Positions 16,194-25,843 of a DNA stretch of 58,950 nucleotides are shown in pieces. The stretch comes from Candidatus Zixiibacteriota bacterium (GTDB lineage Bacteria; Zixibacteria; MSB-5A5; UBA10806). Position numbers and translations under genes: made by a program. The stretch lies in contig CP070742.1 in assembly GCA_020348065.1 (NCBI GenBank), positions 2,605,539-2,664,488 of the forward strand, read 5' to 3'. The notes under the pieces are model-generated. The model had not been told where the DNA came from and ran no database searches. It saw nothing but the letters and a program-made list of their open reading frames with translations. The first letter of the stretch is position 1. Every line of letters begins with the position of its first letter.

Positions 16194-16463
16194 TTGTCTC
16201 TGGCAAAAGAAAAAAAACATGAAGTGATCGATCAATTCCGTCTGCATGAAAGCGATACGGGATCAGTCGAGGTTCAGGTCGCGCTGTTGACCGCCAGGAT
16301 CAATGACCTGACGGAGCACCTTAAAGACCATAAGAAGGATCATCACTCAAGGCTGGGTTTGCTGAAAATGGTCGGCAAACGGCGCAGGCTGCTGGAATAT
16401 CTTAAAAGAACCGAAATCGACGCTTACCGGGCGTTGATCGAAAATCTTAACCTCAGAAAGTGA
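16194..16463 (+). CDS. rpsO: 30S ribosomal protein uS15
   Basis: 89-aa helical 16S rRNA-binding protein of the platform. Conserved blocks are [38 protein letters not shown] and [12 protein letters not shown]. The start is TTG at 16194 behind AGGAGGAATGAAAG; there is no in-frame ATG nearby. The first of three consecutive genes here with TTG starts. Confidence 0.96.
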   Translation: MSLAKEKKHEVIDQFRLHESDTGSVEVQVALLTARINDLTEHLKDHKKDHHSRLGLLKMVGKRRRLLEYLKRTEIDAYRALIENLNLRK

Positions 16464-16488
16464 GGATTTCCATTCTGGAGGAATAATT

Positions 16489-18615
16489 TTGGAAACTGTA
16501 GAACTTCAACTTGACGATGGTCGTATTCTGTCGATTGAAACCGGTCGGATAGCTAAACAGGCCGCCGGCTCGGCGTTAGTCCGTCTCGGCGATACCATCA
16601 TTCTCGCCGCCGTCACATTTGCCACCACAAAAGAGGAACGGGATTTCTTCCCGCTTTCGGTCGACTATCGTGAGAAACAATATGCCGCCGGCAAAATACC
16701 GGGAGGATTTTTTAAAAGAGAGGGGAGACCCAGCGAGAAAGAAATATTGTCCGCTCGTTTGACCGACAGACCCCTGAGACCGCTTTTCCCGGAGGGATTT
16801 GCCGATGAAGTCTCCGTGATGATACAGGTGTTATCGTCCGATCAGGAGAACGACGCCGACATGCTCGGAATTATAGGCGCCTCGACCGCATTGTCGATAT
16901 CCGAAATTCCCTTTTATAATCCGGTGGGAGCCGTCAGGGTGGGGCGCGTCGGCGGTAAGTTCAAGGCCTTTCCTCTTTTCTCCGATACGGAAAATTCCGA
17001 TATCAATATTTCCATGGCCGGTACTGCGGAATTCATAAATATGGTAGAGGGCGGAGCCCGAGAGATTTCGGAAAAGGAAATGGTTGAGGCATTGGCCTTC
17101 GGACACGAAATCATTAAGAAAGTAGCGGCCGGAATCGACGAATTGAAGCAAAAGGTGGGAAAACCGAAAATTGAGGTCGAGCCGCCTGTAATCGATCCGG
17201 AAATCAAAAGCGCCGTTACCGAGCTGACCCTGGAGAAGATTAAAAGCGCCAACAGGATCAAAGATAAGCTCGAAAGAGGCGATGCCATAGAAAAGATAGT
17301 AACAGACGCTCTCGAGGAGCTGGCGGAGAAATTTCCCGAAGAGGAAAATTCCATAAAAACGGTTATCGCCGGACTCGAAAAGGACGATCTTCGAGATATG
17401 ATTCTCAATGAGGGAATAAGATCGGATGGCCGCGGTTATGAGGACATTAGAGATATCAATATCGAAATCGGTGTTCTTCCAAGAACTCACGGTTCCGCCA
17501 TATTCGCCCGGGGGCAAACCCAGGCGCTGGCGGTAACGACCCTCGGCACCAAAATGGATGAACAAAAAATCGATGATCTTTTCGGAGAATCTTTTAAAAG
17601 CTTCATGCTTCATTATAACTTCCCGTCATTTTCTGTCGGCGAGGTTAGACCGAACAGGGGACCGGGCCGGCGGGAGATAGGTCATGGCGCTCTGGCGGAA
17701 AGGGCGCTGGAGCCCATAATACCCGCTGAGGACAGGTTTCCATATACCATCAGGATTGTCTCCGACATAATGGAATCCAATGGTTCGTCCTCAATGGCCA
17801 CCGTTTGCGGGGGTTCTTTGTCTTTGATGGATGCCGGCGTGCCGTTAAAATCTCCCGTTGCGGGTATAGCCATGGGACTTGTCATGGAAGGTGGAAAGAT
17901 GGCAATCCTCACCGATATTCTGGGAATCGAGGATCATCTGGGAGATATGGATTTCAAGGTGGCCGGGACGTATGACGGGATTACTGCTTTCCAGATGGAT
18001 ATAAAGATATCCGGGCTGACTCTCAATATTATGGAAAAGGCGCTGGAGCAGGCCCGAAAGGCTCGATTCGCAATACTCGATAAGATGAAAGAGGTCATTC
18101 CCGTGCCCAGAGCCGAGTTATCGCAGTACGCTCCCAGGATTATTACCATAAAAGTCCCGATAAGCAAAATCGGGGATGTAATCGGTCCGGGCGGAAAAAT
18201 GATAAGAAGCATAGTCGAGAAAACCGGCGCGAAGGTCGATATCGAGGATGACGGTACCGTGTTAATAGCCTCCGTGGATCAGCTTGCCGGCGAGACCGCC
18301 AGAGATATGGTGCTGGCCTTGGTGGAGGAACCGGAGATTGGCAAAGAATACACCGGTACGGTCAGGAGAACGGCGGCATTCGGGGCTTTCGTGGAAATAC
18401 TGCCCAATACCGACGGACTTCTGCATATTTCGGAAATCGACCATAGCCACATCAATAAGGTTGAAGATGTTTTGAATGTCGGTGACCAGGTGAAGGTAAA
18501 GGTTCTGAGTATCGATCCTGACGGCAAGATCAGGCTTTCGAGAAAAGCGTTATTGGCAGGAGCCAGAGGAGGCAACAATTCGTCCAGAACCAATCGTTCC
18601 GGCGGCAGGAGATAG
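16489..18615 (+). CDS. pnp: Polyribonucleotide nucleotidyltransferase (PNPase)
   Basis: 708-aa phosphorolytic 3'-5' exoribonuclease. Two RNase PH domains flank a helical domain: the first starts with LDDGRILSIETGRIAKQA, and the second has EGIRSDGRGYEDIRDI and ATVCGGSLSLMDAGVP. A KH domain (ISKIGDVIGPGGKMIRSI) near 555-615 and an S1 domain (GTVRRTAAFGAFVEILP) near 620-690 complete the usual architecture. TTG start at 16489 with GGAGGAATAATT upstream. The C-terminal tail is Arg/Gly/Ser-rich. Confidence 0.97.
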   Translation: METVELQLDDGRILSIETGRIAKQAAGSALVRLGDTIILAAVTFATTKEERDFFPLSVDYREKQYAAGKIPGGFFKREGRPSEKEILSARLTDRPLRPLFPEGFADEVSVMIQVLSSDQENDADMLGIIGASTALSISEIPFYNPVGAVRVGRVGGKFKAFPLFSDTENSDINISMAGTAEFINMVEGGAREISEKEMVEALAFGHEIIKKVAAGIDELKQKVGKPKIEVEPPVIDPEIKSAVTELTLEKIKSANRIKDKLERGDAIEKIVTDALEELAEKFPEEENSIKTVIAGLEKDDLRDMILNEGIRSDGRGYEDIRDINIEIGVLPRTHGSAIFARGQTQALAVTTLGTKMDEQKIDDLFGESFKSFMLHYNFPSFSVGEVRPNRGPGRREIGHGALAERALEPIIPAEDRFPYTIRIVSDIMESNGSSSMATVCGGSLSLMDAGVPLKSPVAGIAMGLVMEGGKMAILTDILGIEDHLGDMDFKVAGTYDGITAFQMDIKISGLTLNIMEKALEQARKARFAILDKMKEVIPVPRAELSQYAPRIITIKVPISKIGDVIGPGGKMIRSIVEKTGAKVDIEDDGTVLIASVDQLAGETARDMVLALVEEPEIGKEYTGTVRRTAAFGAFVEILPNTDGLLHISEIDHSHINKVEDVLNVGDQVKVKVLSIDPDGKIRLSRKALLAGARGGNNSSRTNRSGGRR

Positions 18616-18617
18616 TA

Positions 18618-19886
18618 TTGGAACATAAAGATTCCGTAATATACAAAAAGTCGGTTTTGCCGAACGGCCTGACCATTATTACAGAATCGATTCCCTACGT
18701 GCGTTCCATATCTCTGGGATTGTGGCTCAATGTCGGGTCTCGCGATGAATCGTCCATTTCCAACGGTATCTCGCACTTCGTCGAGCATATGGTTTTTAAG
18801 GCCACCAAGAATAGAAACGCCTCTGAAATAGCCTCATTTCTGGAATCTGTCGGAGGAACTCTAAACGCTTTTACCAGTAGAGAACAGACCTGTTACTATG
18901 CCAAATTCCTTGACATTCATCTCGACAGGGGCGTTGAAATTCTGAGCGACCTCGTTAATAACGCCAATTTTTCCAACTCAGATATTGAAAAGGAAAAGAA
19001 GGTTATTCTGGAGGAAATCGGCGATATCGAGGATTCCCCGGCCGATCTGGTACACGATCTATTCGCCGCAACGGTTTTTGGTAAACACCCTCTGGGACGT
19101 CCTATCATGGGGGATAGAAAAACCGTAAAAAATATGAATCGCGCGAAAATTCTGCGGTATGTAAATAAGCACTATCGCAGTAATAGGATGGTTCTGGCGG
19201 CATGTGGGAATCTGGATCACAATGCTTTACTGGATCTGGCGGTAAAATATTTCGGAGATCTTTCTCCTGTCGAACATAAAAACGGCCGCTCGAAGCCTTT
19301 GATAAAACCGATTTACAAAACGTTCAATCGTAAAACCGCCCAGACTCACATTTGCCTCGGGTTGCAGGCGCTGCCTTTCAATCATAAATCGAGGCCCGCG
19401 ATGCTGATTCTAAACTCGATTCTGGGCGGCGGAATGTCGTCGCGTTTTTTTCAGCGCCTGCGGGAGAATCTGAGCCTGGTTTATACCGTTTTTTCATATG
19501 TCGATTTTTTCGCGGACGTCGGATTATTCGGCATTTACCTGGGTACCGAAAAGAAAAACATTAAGAATGCTCTTTCCGCAATCAAAATGGAAATCGAAAC
19601 TATCTGCACCAAAAAGCTATCGCCTGACGAATTGAAAAACGCGAAAGAACAGCTCAAAGGCGGACTTGTACTGGGACTGGAAAATACGTCAAACAGGATG
19701 AACAGACTCGCGAAACATGAGTTTCTGGCTGAACGCCATATTAGTATCGATGAAACTATCGCCGGGATCGACGCGGTTGAAGCCGATGAGATCATCGAAA
19801 TCGGCCAAACCCTTTTCGCCGGGAAAAGATTTTCCGGTGTATCTCTCGGATCAGCCAAAAAAGGTATCCTTTCCGCCCTTGAGTAA
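18618..19886 (+). CDS. M16 family zinc peptidase (processing-peptidase-like)
   Basis: 422-aa insulinase-family protease. The inverted zinc motif is ISHFVEHMVF near residues 51-60 (HxxEH), and the third ligand lies in VILEEIGDIEDSPADL about 75 residues later. The second, inactive M16 domain has LGGGMSSRFFQRLRE and YTVFSYVDFFADVGLF. A single ~420-aa chain with this position after pnp is common in bacteria (ymxG-like). TTG start two bases after the pnp stop, with GGCAGGAG upstream. Confidence 0.92.
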   Translation: MEHKDSVIYKKSVLPNGLTIITESIPYVRSISLGLWLNVGSRDESSISNGISHFVEHMVFKATKNRNASEIASFLESVGGTLNAFTSREQTCYYAKFLDIHLDRGVEILSDLVNNANFSNSDIEKEKKVILEEIGDIEDSPADLVHDLFAATVFGKHPLGRPIMGDRKTVKNMNRAKILRYVNKHYRSNRMVLAACGNLDHNALLDLAVKYFGDLSPVEHKNGRSKPLIKPIYKTFNRKTAQTHICLGLQALPFNHKSRPAMLILNSILGGGMSSRFFQRLRENLSLVYTVFSYVDFFADVGLFGIYLGTEKKNIKNALSAIKMEIETICTKKLSPDELKNAKEQLKGGLVLGLENTSNRMNRLAKHEFLAERHISIDETIAGIDAVEADEIIEIGQTLFAGKRFSGVSLGSAKKGILSALE

Positions 19887-19925
19887 ACATTTAATTAAAA
19901 GGACGACTTATTAATAATCGGCAAT

Positions 19926-20288
19926 ATGAACAGTTCGAAATTCCAGAGATTTTTAATAAAACTCCTGGTCACCATAGCGGCGCTATTGATCGTTGTGAAA
20001 ATCTCTCCCTGGGCCGAGGTCGAGGGTCCCGGTGCGTTGATAGTAACCGCTTTGTTGCTCGGTATTTTCAATACCGTTCTCAGGCCGCTGCTAATTTTAC
20101 TCACGCTGCCGATAAATATTCTAAGTTTCGGATTGTTTATTCTGGTAATAAACGGTCTGATCCTTTACATAATATCATTGTTGGTACCGGGTTTTAATCT
20201 ATCGGGTTTCGGTTCGGCGGTTTTGACGTCGATACTGGTCTCTTTGACCGCCTGGGCCATAAACATGCTGATCAGGGACAGGCAATAG
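19926..20288 (+). CDS. Phage-holin-4-superfamily (YvlD-like) membrane protein
   Basis: 120-aa integral membrane protein with four hydrophobic segments at about 10-25, 37-60, 65-88 and 96-113. NTVLRPLLILLTLPINILSFGLFILVINGL matches the family in its PLL..L.LPIN..S.GLF pattern. Members are called holin family 4 by homology but usually sit in ordinary chromosomes, as here between a protease and leuS; no prophage genes are nearby. It ends six bases before leuS, suggesting co-transcription. Confidence 0.85.
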   Translation: MNSSKFQRFLIKLLVTIAALLIVVKISPWAEVEGPGALIVTALLLGIFNTVLRPLLILLTLPINILSFGLFILVINGLILYIISLLVPGFNLSGFGSAVLTSILVSLTAWAINMLIRDRQ

Positions 20289-20294
20289 GCAGGA

Positions 20295-22787
20295 ATGTCG
20301 GAAACAAAACAGAATATCGCCCCCTCATATCCGTTCGAGAGAATTGATTCAAAATGGCGCCGTTACTGGGAAGATACCAGATTCCACGAAACAGATCTTT
20401 CCCGATATCATAATAAACTCTATTCCCTCGTGATGTTTTCCTATCCGTCCGGCGATAAGCTCCATGTCGGACACAGCTACGCGTTTGCCCTGCCGGATAC
20501 CTGGACTCGCAAAAAGAGAATGGAGGGTTACAACACCTTCGAACCGATGGGCTACGATTCTTTCGGCCTTCCGGCGGAAAACTATGCCATTAAGACCGGC
20601 ATACATCCCAGGGTATCGATCGCGGAAAACATTCAATATATTCGCAAACAACTCAAAGAAATGGGCGCCATGCTCGACTGGTCAAAAGAGCTGGCGACCA
20701 GCGATCCCCGGTATTACAAATGGACCCAATGGCTGTTTCTGAAATTTTTCGAAGAGGGGATGGCCGTAAGAAAGATAGCTCCGGTAAACTGGTGCCCGTC
20801 ATGTAATACCGTGCTTGCCAACGAGCAGGTTGTCGACGGTTCATGCGAGCGTTGCGAAACCGAAATCATCAGAAAAAACCTCAGACAATGGTTTTTTAGA
20901 ATAACCGAATACTCGGATCGTTTGCTCGAAGGACTCGATAAAATCGACTGGCCGGAACGCACCAAAACCATGCAAAGGAACTGGATCGGGCGCTCGGAAG
21001 GCACCGAGATAGTTTTTACTGAAGAAAATACAGGCGAGAAAATACCGGTTTTCACCACCCGCGCCGATACCCTCTTCGGCGTTTCCTATCTGGTTCTGGC
21101 GCCCGAGCATCCATTGGTCGAATCGGTCACTACCCCCGACAATAGAAGTGAAGTCGACGATTATATTTATCAGGCAAGCAAATTATCCGAAATCGACCGC
21201 CAGTCGACAGTAAAGGAGAAGACCGGCGTCTTTACCGGAAGTTATTGTATAAATCCTATAAATGGCGACAGGGTCCCTATCTGGATAGCCGACTATGTGC
21301 TGGTTTCATATGGTACCGGGGGCGTTATGGCTGTTCCCGGCCACGATCAAAGAGACTGGGAGTTCGCCACAAAATTTAATCTTGAGATAAGGGAGGTCAT
21401 TAAACCTACAGGCGGCCTGAAATCAGATTTGAACAAGGGCGCATTTGAGAATTACGGTATTATGATCAATTCTGCGGAGTTTAGCGGCCTGAACTCCAAA
21501 GAGGGGATGAAAAAGGTAACTGAAAAACTCAAGTCGATAAACTCCGGCGACTTTAAAATTACTTTCAAACTGCGGGATTGGCTTATTTCAAGGCAAAGAT
21601 ACTGGGGACCGCCGATCCCGATAATATTCTGCCCCAAATGCGGAGAGGTCCCGGTTCCGGAAAACGAGCTCCCGGTTCTTCTGCCCGATATCGATGATTT
21701 CATGCCCACCGGAGATGGTAGATCACCGTTGGCAAAGTCTGAGGAATTCGTAAAAACTGATTGCCCGAAGTGTGGCGGTAAGGCCGAACGTGAAACCGAA
21801 ACGATGGATACCTTTGTCGATTCCTCGTGGTATTTCCTCAGATATTTGGATCCCGACTATGAAAAGGGCCCCTGGAACCCGGAGTTAGCCAAAAAATGGC
21901 TTCCCGTAGATATGTACATCGGAGGAGCAGAACAGGCCGTAATGCACCTGCTGTACGCCAGATTTTTCTGTATGTTTTTGAATGATTATGGTTTACTGCA
22001 TTTTGATGAACCTTTCCTTAAACTGCGTCACCAGGGGACGATTACCCGCGCGGGCGCCAAAATCTCAAAATCCAAGGGTAATATCGTAAATCCGGATGAG
22101 TTCATTGAGCTTTACGGTTCCGATACATTCAGGATGTATCTGATGTTTATGGGGTCTTACAGCCTGGGTGGCGATTGGGATGATACCGGGATAATAGGCA
22201 TAGCCCGTTTCCTTAATAGAATATACAGAATCATAGAAAAGCATTCAAAAAGCCTCAAAAAATACATGAGTTCGAAATATGCGGGTATCGAGAATAAAAA
22301 TCCCGATCTGGACTACCGTCTGAATCTAACTATCAAGCGGGTCTCCGAAGATATTGAATCGCTTGAGTTTAATACAGCCGTAGCGGCCCTGATGGAATTG
22401 CTCAACGATTTGTATAAGGTTGATGAGCAAAATGCTATGGAATCCGAATTATTTTATTATTCTCTTAAGACCTTGATTCTTCTAATCGCTCCCATGGCTC
22501 CTCATCTGGGCGAAGAACTATGGGAGATGGCTGGAGGTAATCCCAGCGTATTCAATCAAAAATGGCCGGAATATGATAGATCTGCCTTGGACCTGGATAA
22601 AATTACCATGGTTATTCAAATTAACGGGAAGCTGCGGGGCTCTTTTAATGTCGCGGCCGGCATGTCTGAAGAATCGCTATTTGAATTGGCCCTGAAAGAG
22701 GAAAAAATATCAAAACACCTTGGCGGCAAAAAGGTAGTTAAGAAAATATTTGTCCCCGGAAAATTATTAAATATAGTGGTAAAATAG
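20295..22787 (+). CDS. leuS: Leucyl-tRNA synthetase
   Basis: 830-aa class I synthetase. HIGH-type motif in SGDKLHVGHSY near residue 55, KMSKS-type motif KISKSKGN near 589. The CP1 editing domain lies about 225-420 and includes TRADTLFGVSYLVLAPEHP. Two zinc-binding knuckles are visible: CPSCNTVLANEQVVDGSCERC near 175 and CPKCGEVPV...CPKCGG near 450-495. The C-terminal anticodon-binding and LSVD-type domains follow. The ATG has GGCAGGA upstream. Convergent with the GH57 gene; no clear terminator in the 75-bp gap. Confidence 0.97.
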   Translation: MSETKQNIAPSYPFERIDSKWRRYWEDTRFHETDLSRYHNKLYSLVMFSYPSGDKLHVGHSYAFALPDTWTRKKRMEGYNTFEPMGYDSFGLPAENYAIKTGIHPRVSIAENIQYIRKQLKEMGAMLDWSKELATSDPRYYKWTQWLFLKFFEEGMAVRKIAPVNWCPSCNTVLANEQVVDGSCERCETEIIRKNLRQWFFRITEYSDRLLEGLDKIDWPERTKTMQRNWIGRSEGTEIVFTEENTGEKIPVFTTRADTLFGVSYLVLAPEHPLVESVTTPDNRSEVDDYIYQASKLSEIDRQSTVKEKTGVFTGSYCINPINGDRVPIWIADYVLVSYGTGGVMAVPGHDQRDWEFATKFNLEIREVIKPTGGLKSDLNKGAFENYGIMINSAEFSGLNSKEGMKKVTEKLKSINSGDFKITFKLRDWLISRQRYWGPPIPIIFCPKCGEVPVPENELPVLLPDIDDFMPTGDGRSPLAKSEEFVKTDCPKCGGKAERETETMDTFVDSSWYFLRYLDPDYEKGPWNPELAKKWLPVDMYIGGAEQAVMHLLYARFFCMFLNDYGLLHFDEPFLKLRHQGTITRAGAKISKSKGNIVNPDEFIELYGSDTFRMYLMFMGSYSLGGDWDDTGIIGIARFLNRIYRIIEKHSKSLKKYMSSKYAGIENKNPDLDYRLNLTIKRVSEDIESLEFNTAVAALMELLNDLYKVDEQNAMESELFYYSLKTLILLIAPMAPHLGEELWEMAGGNPSVFNQKWPEYDRSALDLDKITMVIQINGKLRGSFNVAAGMSEESLFELALKEEKISKHLGGKKVVKKIFVPGKLLNIVVK

Positions 22788-22862
22788 TAAATGGGGAACA
22801 GGGCAAAAAGATCCATTTAGAGTAATAGTTTACATAATATATCTTATAGGACTAAGAAAAAA

Positions 22863-25004
22863 TCAAACAATCCATGGTATTTCGCCGGAACCCTCCTTCG
22901 GAATCGGAATTACGAGAGAATCGGCCGGAGGCCAGCTTTCCAATAGTTTTCCATCCTTTTTTATGAATATCCTCAAGAATATGTTATTGTCATCGCTTAA
23001 TGGAAAATTGTTTAACGGGACGGCGATTTCCATTATTTGCTCAAATCCGAACTTGAAATCCTCTATTTTTTTTCCAGCAATAACGAATTCAACGGAACCG
23101 CCTTTTATAATGATATGGTTTTTCGTCGGGTCCTGAAATTCTATTTCGATATCGAGGGCTTTAAGCCTGTCGGGATCTACTGTTATTCCGCCTTTCATCA
23201 TTAAATAAAGATTTTCACTATCGTACCCGAACCAAATACCCTGCAACATATTTTCCGATTTATGCATGGTTGACCCGGCTTTCATGCAATCGAAAAACCC
23301 CGCCTGGTTCCATTCATAATAATGCGTCAGGCGGCCGTCTATGGTCGGAGTTATATAGTCTATCGGTTTTGAGATATGGGCCAGAATAAAACTGGACCGG
23401 ACCGGCCTGAATAGTTCCTCCGGTGGTTCGCGTCCCGTAAAATAGTATACGTTCGCCAGATGAGATCTGTATAGGCTGTCGAATTCATCATTGTTCGGAC
23501 CTACATGATCGTCTCCGAACCACCAGCACCAATCGGAACCTTCGGCTATATATATTTCCCGCCAGGCGCTAACGAGTTTTGATTCCTCGAAATCAGAGTT
23601 AAGCTGTTGGAATTCAACGAGTTCATTACGCGCCCTCGACAACAAATCCCAGGCCTTATTATCCTCTTCATGGCCGATCCAGACCGAGAAATTATGATTT
23701 ATCCAGCTGCCGGGAAAGAGCTTTTTTAGTTTTCCGCCTTTCGGTTTTCCGGATAAGAAATCTTCATAAGTAGTAGTTTCTATCCATGGTTGTTTAGAAA
23801 TCCTTGCATATATGGCTTTTAAAAAATCGTGACCGTCATTTTTATAATACTCCCAGGCGTTTTCGCCGTCGAGAATTATGGAGACAATGGGAGCGGCAAC
23901 GTTTTTTTTCGTCAGGTTTTTGTCTATCGCTTTAAGCTTGCTTATGAAATCATCCGCAGCCTTTTCCGGATCCCAGGCGGAATAGACGAATCCGATATTG
24001 TCTGAAAGGGCATGATCTCTGAAAAATATCGCCATCCTGGTTTTTTCTTTTTGAAATTTATGACATCTGTATAACTCTCCGGACGATACAAGATCGCCGC
24101 GACCGGTTGACCGGGAGGGTGCGGACTTGCTTTCGGCAAGAATTTCCTCGTCCGTTGCAATCCATTTTATGCCATGTTTCTGTAAAATAGGCAAAATCTC
24201 CTCGGATACCGAGCCTTCCGACGGCCACATGCCCACAGGAAGTTTACCGAATAGTCCCTGGTATAAATTTGCTGCCATCTCAACCTGTTTATCCACGTCT
24301 TCAGGATGCCTGAATCGGTTTTGCGGCATGGGGGCGTGCGGCATTGCGGTTAAGGCGCAGGAGGTGTCGTAAAGAAGCGGCATTATCGGGTGAAAGAACG
24401 GGGTAACTGAAATTTCGATCTGCCCCGACTGCATGTACTGTTTTAATGTCGGGATAATCCTGGAAATGATCTCCAGCTGGAACCTGAGGATTTCATGTTT
24501 ATCTTCTTCGGAGTAACTCTCCCCTTTTCCAGTCAAATCTTTAAGTCTTCCCTTTTTCCTGAACAGGGGATCGATCCAGGATAGGTTCGCGAGGCACTGC
24601 AGATCTCTCCAGTCATCCTCTGTCCATTCGCTGATGGCATTTTCCCTGGAACTATAAAGAGACCTGTATTTCCTGAACGGCGCGATAAGGTTATCATAAT
24701 TGGCCTGGAAAAGTAATTTTATCATTTGATTTTTTTCCTCGGCGCTCAATTCCGAGGCTTTCTTTTCGCTCAGCTTCAAATGGGGATCGGTAGCCGTGCC
24801 CGCGGCGTAATCCATTATCTGCTCGAGCAACGAGGGAACCATGTTGAATACCTGCCGGATCGACGGATAATCTCCGAGGATTTCCACCATATCGAGATAG
24901 TCTTTTACCCCGTGAAGCCGGACCCACGGCAACATATAATCGCCCGTCAGGAGGTTTTTATAATAAGGCTGGTGCTGGTGCCAGAGGAACGCGAGCTTTA
25001 TCAA
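22863..25004 (-). CDS. Glycoside hydrolase family 57 (amylopullulanase-type)
   Basis: 713-aa GH57 enzyme, expected to act on alpha-glucans. Conserved regions: HQHQPYY at residues 9-15, GQIEISVTPFFHPIMPLL near 195-212, MWPSEGSVS with the likely nucleophile Glu near 265, and IILDGENAWEYY with the likely acid/base Asp near 380. The last ~170 residues form an extra beta-rich domain (SSFILAHISKPIDYITPTID onwards) as found C-terminal to some GH57 cores. No signal peptide, so cytosolic action on storage glycogen is plausible. TTG start at 25004 behind GGGGGG. It follows the TPR gene by 29 nt. Confidence 0.92.
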   Translation of the reverse strand: MIKLAFLWHQHQPYYKNLLTGDYMLPWVRLHGVKDYLDMVEILGDYPSIRQVFNMVPSLLEQIMDYAAGTATDPHLKLSEKKASELSAEEKNQMIKLLFQANYDNLIAPFRKYRSLYSSRENAISEWTEDDWRDLQCLANLSWIDPLFRKKGRLKDLTGKGESYSEEDKHEILRFQLEIISRIIPTLKQYMQSGQIEISVTPFFHPIMPLLYDTSCALTAMPHAPMPQNRFRHPEDVDKQVEMAANLYQGLFGKLPVGMWPSEGSVSEEILPILQKHGIKWIATDEEILAESKSAPSRSTGRGDLVSSGELYRCHKFQKEKTRMAIFFRDHALSDNIGFVYSAWDPEKAADDFISKLKAIDKNLTKKNVAAPIVSIILDGENAWEYYKNDGHDFLKAIYARISKQPWIETTTYEDFLSGKPKGGKLKKLFPGSWINHNFSVWIGHEEDNKAWDLLSRARNELVEFQQLNSDFEESKLVSAWREIYIAEGSDWCWWFGDDHVGPNNDEFDSLYRSHLANVYYFTGREPPEELFRPVRSSFILAHISKPIDYITPTIDGRLTHYYEWNQAGFFDCMKAGSTMHKSENMLQGIWFGYDSENLYLMMKGGITVDPDRLKALDIEIEFQDPTKNHIIIKGGSVEFVIAGKKIEDFKFGFEQIMEIAVPLNNFPLSDDNNIFLRIFIKKDGKLLESWPPADSLVIPIPKEGSGEIPWIV

Positions 25005-25033
25005 AAGTACTATCCCCCCGATTCAATTAAGAT

Positions 25034-25705
25034 TTATATTTCGATTTCGGATAAAAATCTTTTTGCGTTATTGATCTCTCGTGATTCTTTATAACTGTCT
25101 ATTATTTCGTTGAAAACCATCCTGGCCGATTCAAGATCCCCGGCGGCTATGTAATTTCTGCCGGCATTCAACAGGTTTTGCGGCGCCCACAACCTATCCG
25201 GATAGAGATCGGCGGCCATTTTATAATATCGTCCTGCTTCCAGAGGATCGCCTTTCTGTTCATGGCATGCCGCCGCTCCCGCCGCGGAGGACGCCAGCTT
25301 CATTTTATCGTCAGGATAATTATCAATCATAATAATAAAATATCTTAGCGCCTCCTCATAATTTCCATTTTCGAAATAAATGTCGGCCAGTTTGAAACAC
25401 GCCAGGGCTGCTGCTGAGGTATTCGAATAATTATCCACTACTGACTTAAGATCGATCAGGGCGTCGTCCCCGAATCCCCGGTCATACGATATCTGGGCTC
25501 TGGCCAGATACCCGGCAGCCTGCGTATTCTTTTTATCGATATTCCATAAAAACAATATTACCGCGATAAAAATCACCGCCGCCGCGGTACCTCCGATTAT
25601 AAATGGTTTGGGATTTTTCTGTATAAACTCACTGGTCTTAAAAACGGAACTGACCAGCCTGTCTTCTTTCATCTGTTTTTTTGTAATTCTTTTAGCGGGA
25701 CTCAT
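25034..25705 (-). CDS. Membrane-anchored tetratricopeptide protein
   Basis: 223-aa protein: basic cytoplasmic N-terminus, one transmembrane helix at about residues 35-53 (PFIIGGTAAAVIFIAVILFLW), then TPR-like repeats from residue ~63 onward (YLARAQISYDRGFGDDALIDL; ACFKLADIYFENGNYEEALRYF; LLNAGRNYIAAGDLESA). The architecture is like YfgM/ancillary translocon proteins and Bacteroidetes-type TPR_21 proteins. Role unknown. ATG preceded by GGAGATGTAA. Likely co-transcribed with the GH57 gene. Confidence 0.82.
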   Translation of the reverse strand: MSPAKRITKKQMKEDRLVSSVFKTSEFIQKNPKPFIIGGTAAAVIFIAVILFLWNIDKKNTQAAGYLARAQISYDRGFGDDALIDLKSVVDNYSNTSAAALACFKLADIYFENGNYEEALRYFIIMIDNYPDDKMKLASSAAGAAACHEQKGDPLEAGRYYKMAADLYPDRLWAPQNLLNAGRNYIAAGDLESARMVFNEIIDSYKESREINNAKRFLSEIEI

Positions 25706-25790
25706 TTACATCTCCTTAGAAATCGCGTTCGAATCCGCAATCTATAATAATATCGTCACTTAGGCAAGAATATTTTAAGATGTGAAACGC

Positions 25791-25830
25791 TATAAAAAAA
25801 GCGGGTCCGGATTCCGAACCCGCTTTTTTT
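25791..25830 (-). terminator. Bidirectional rho-independent terminator after outer-membrane protein gene
   Basis: Stem GCGGGT-C-CGG with ATT loop and CCG-A-ACCCGC (one mismatch), bordered by seven A on the left and seven T on the right, so it can work on both strands. It ends the minus-strand barrel gene. Confidence 0.88.
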
Positions 25831-25843
25831 ATTTTACCTTTAT

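Noticed and set aside
19926-20288. Prophage holin
   Set aside because: No other phage genes are nearby, and this family is widespread as a chromosomal membrane protein.
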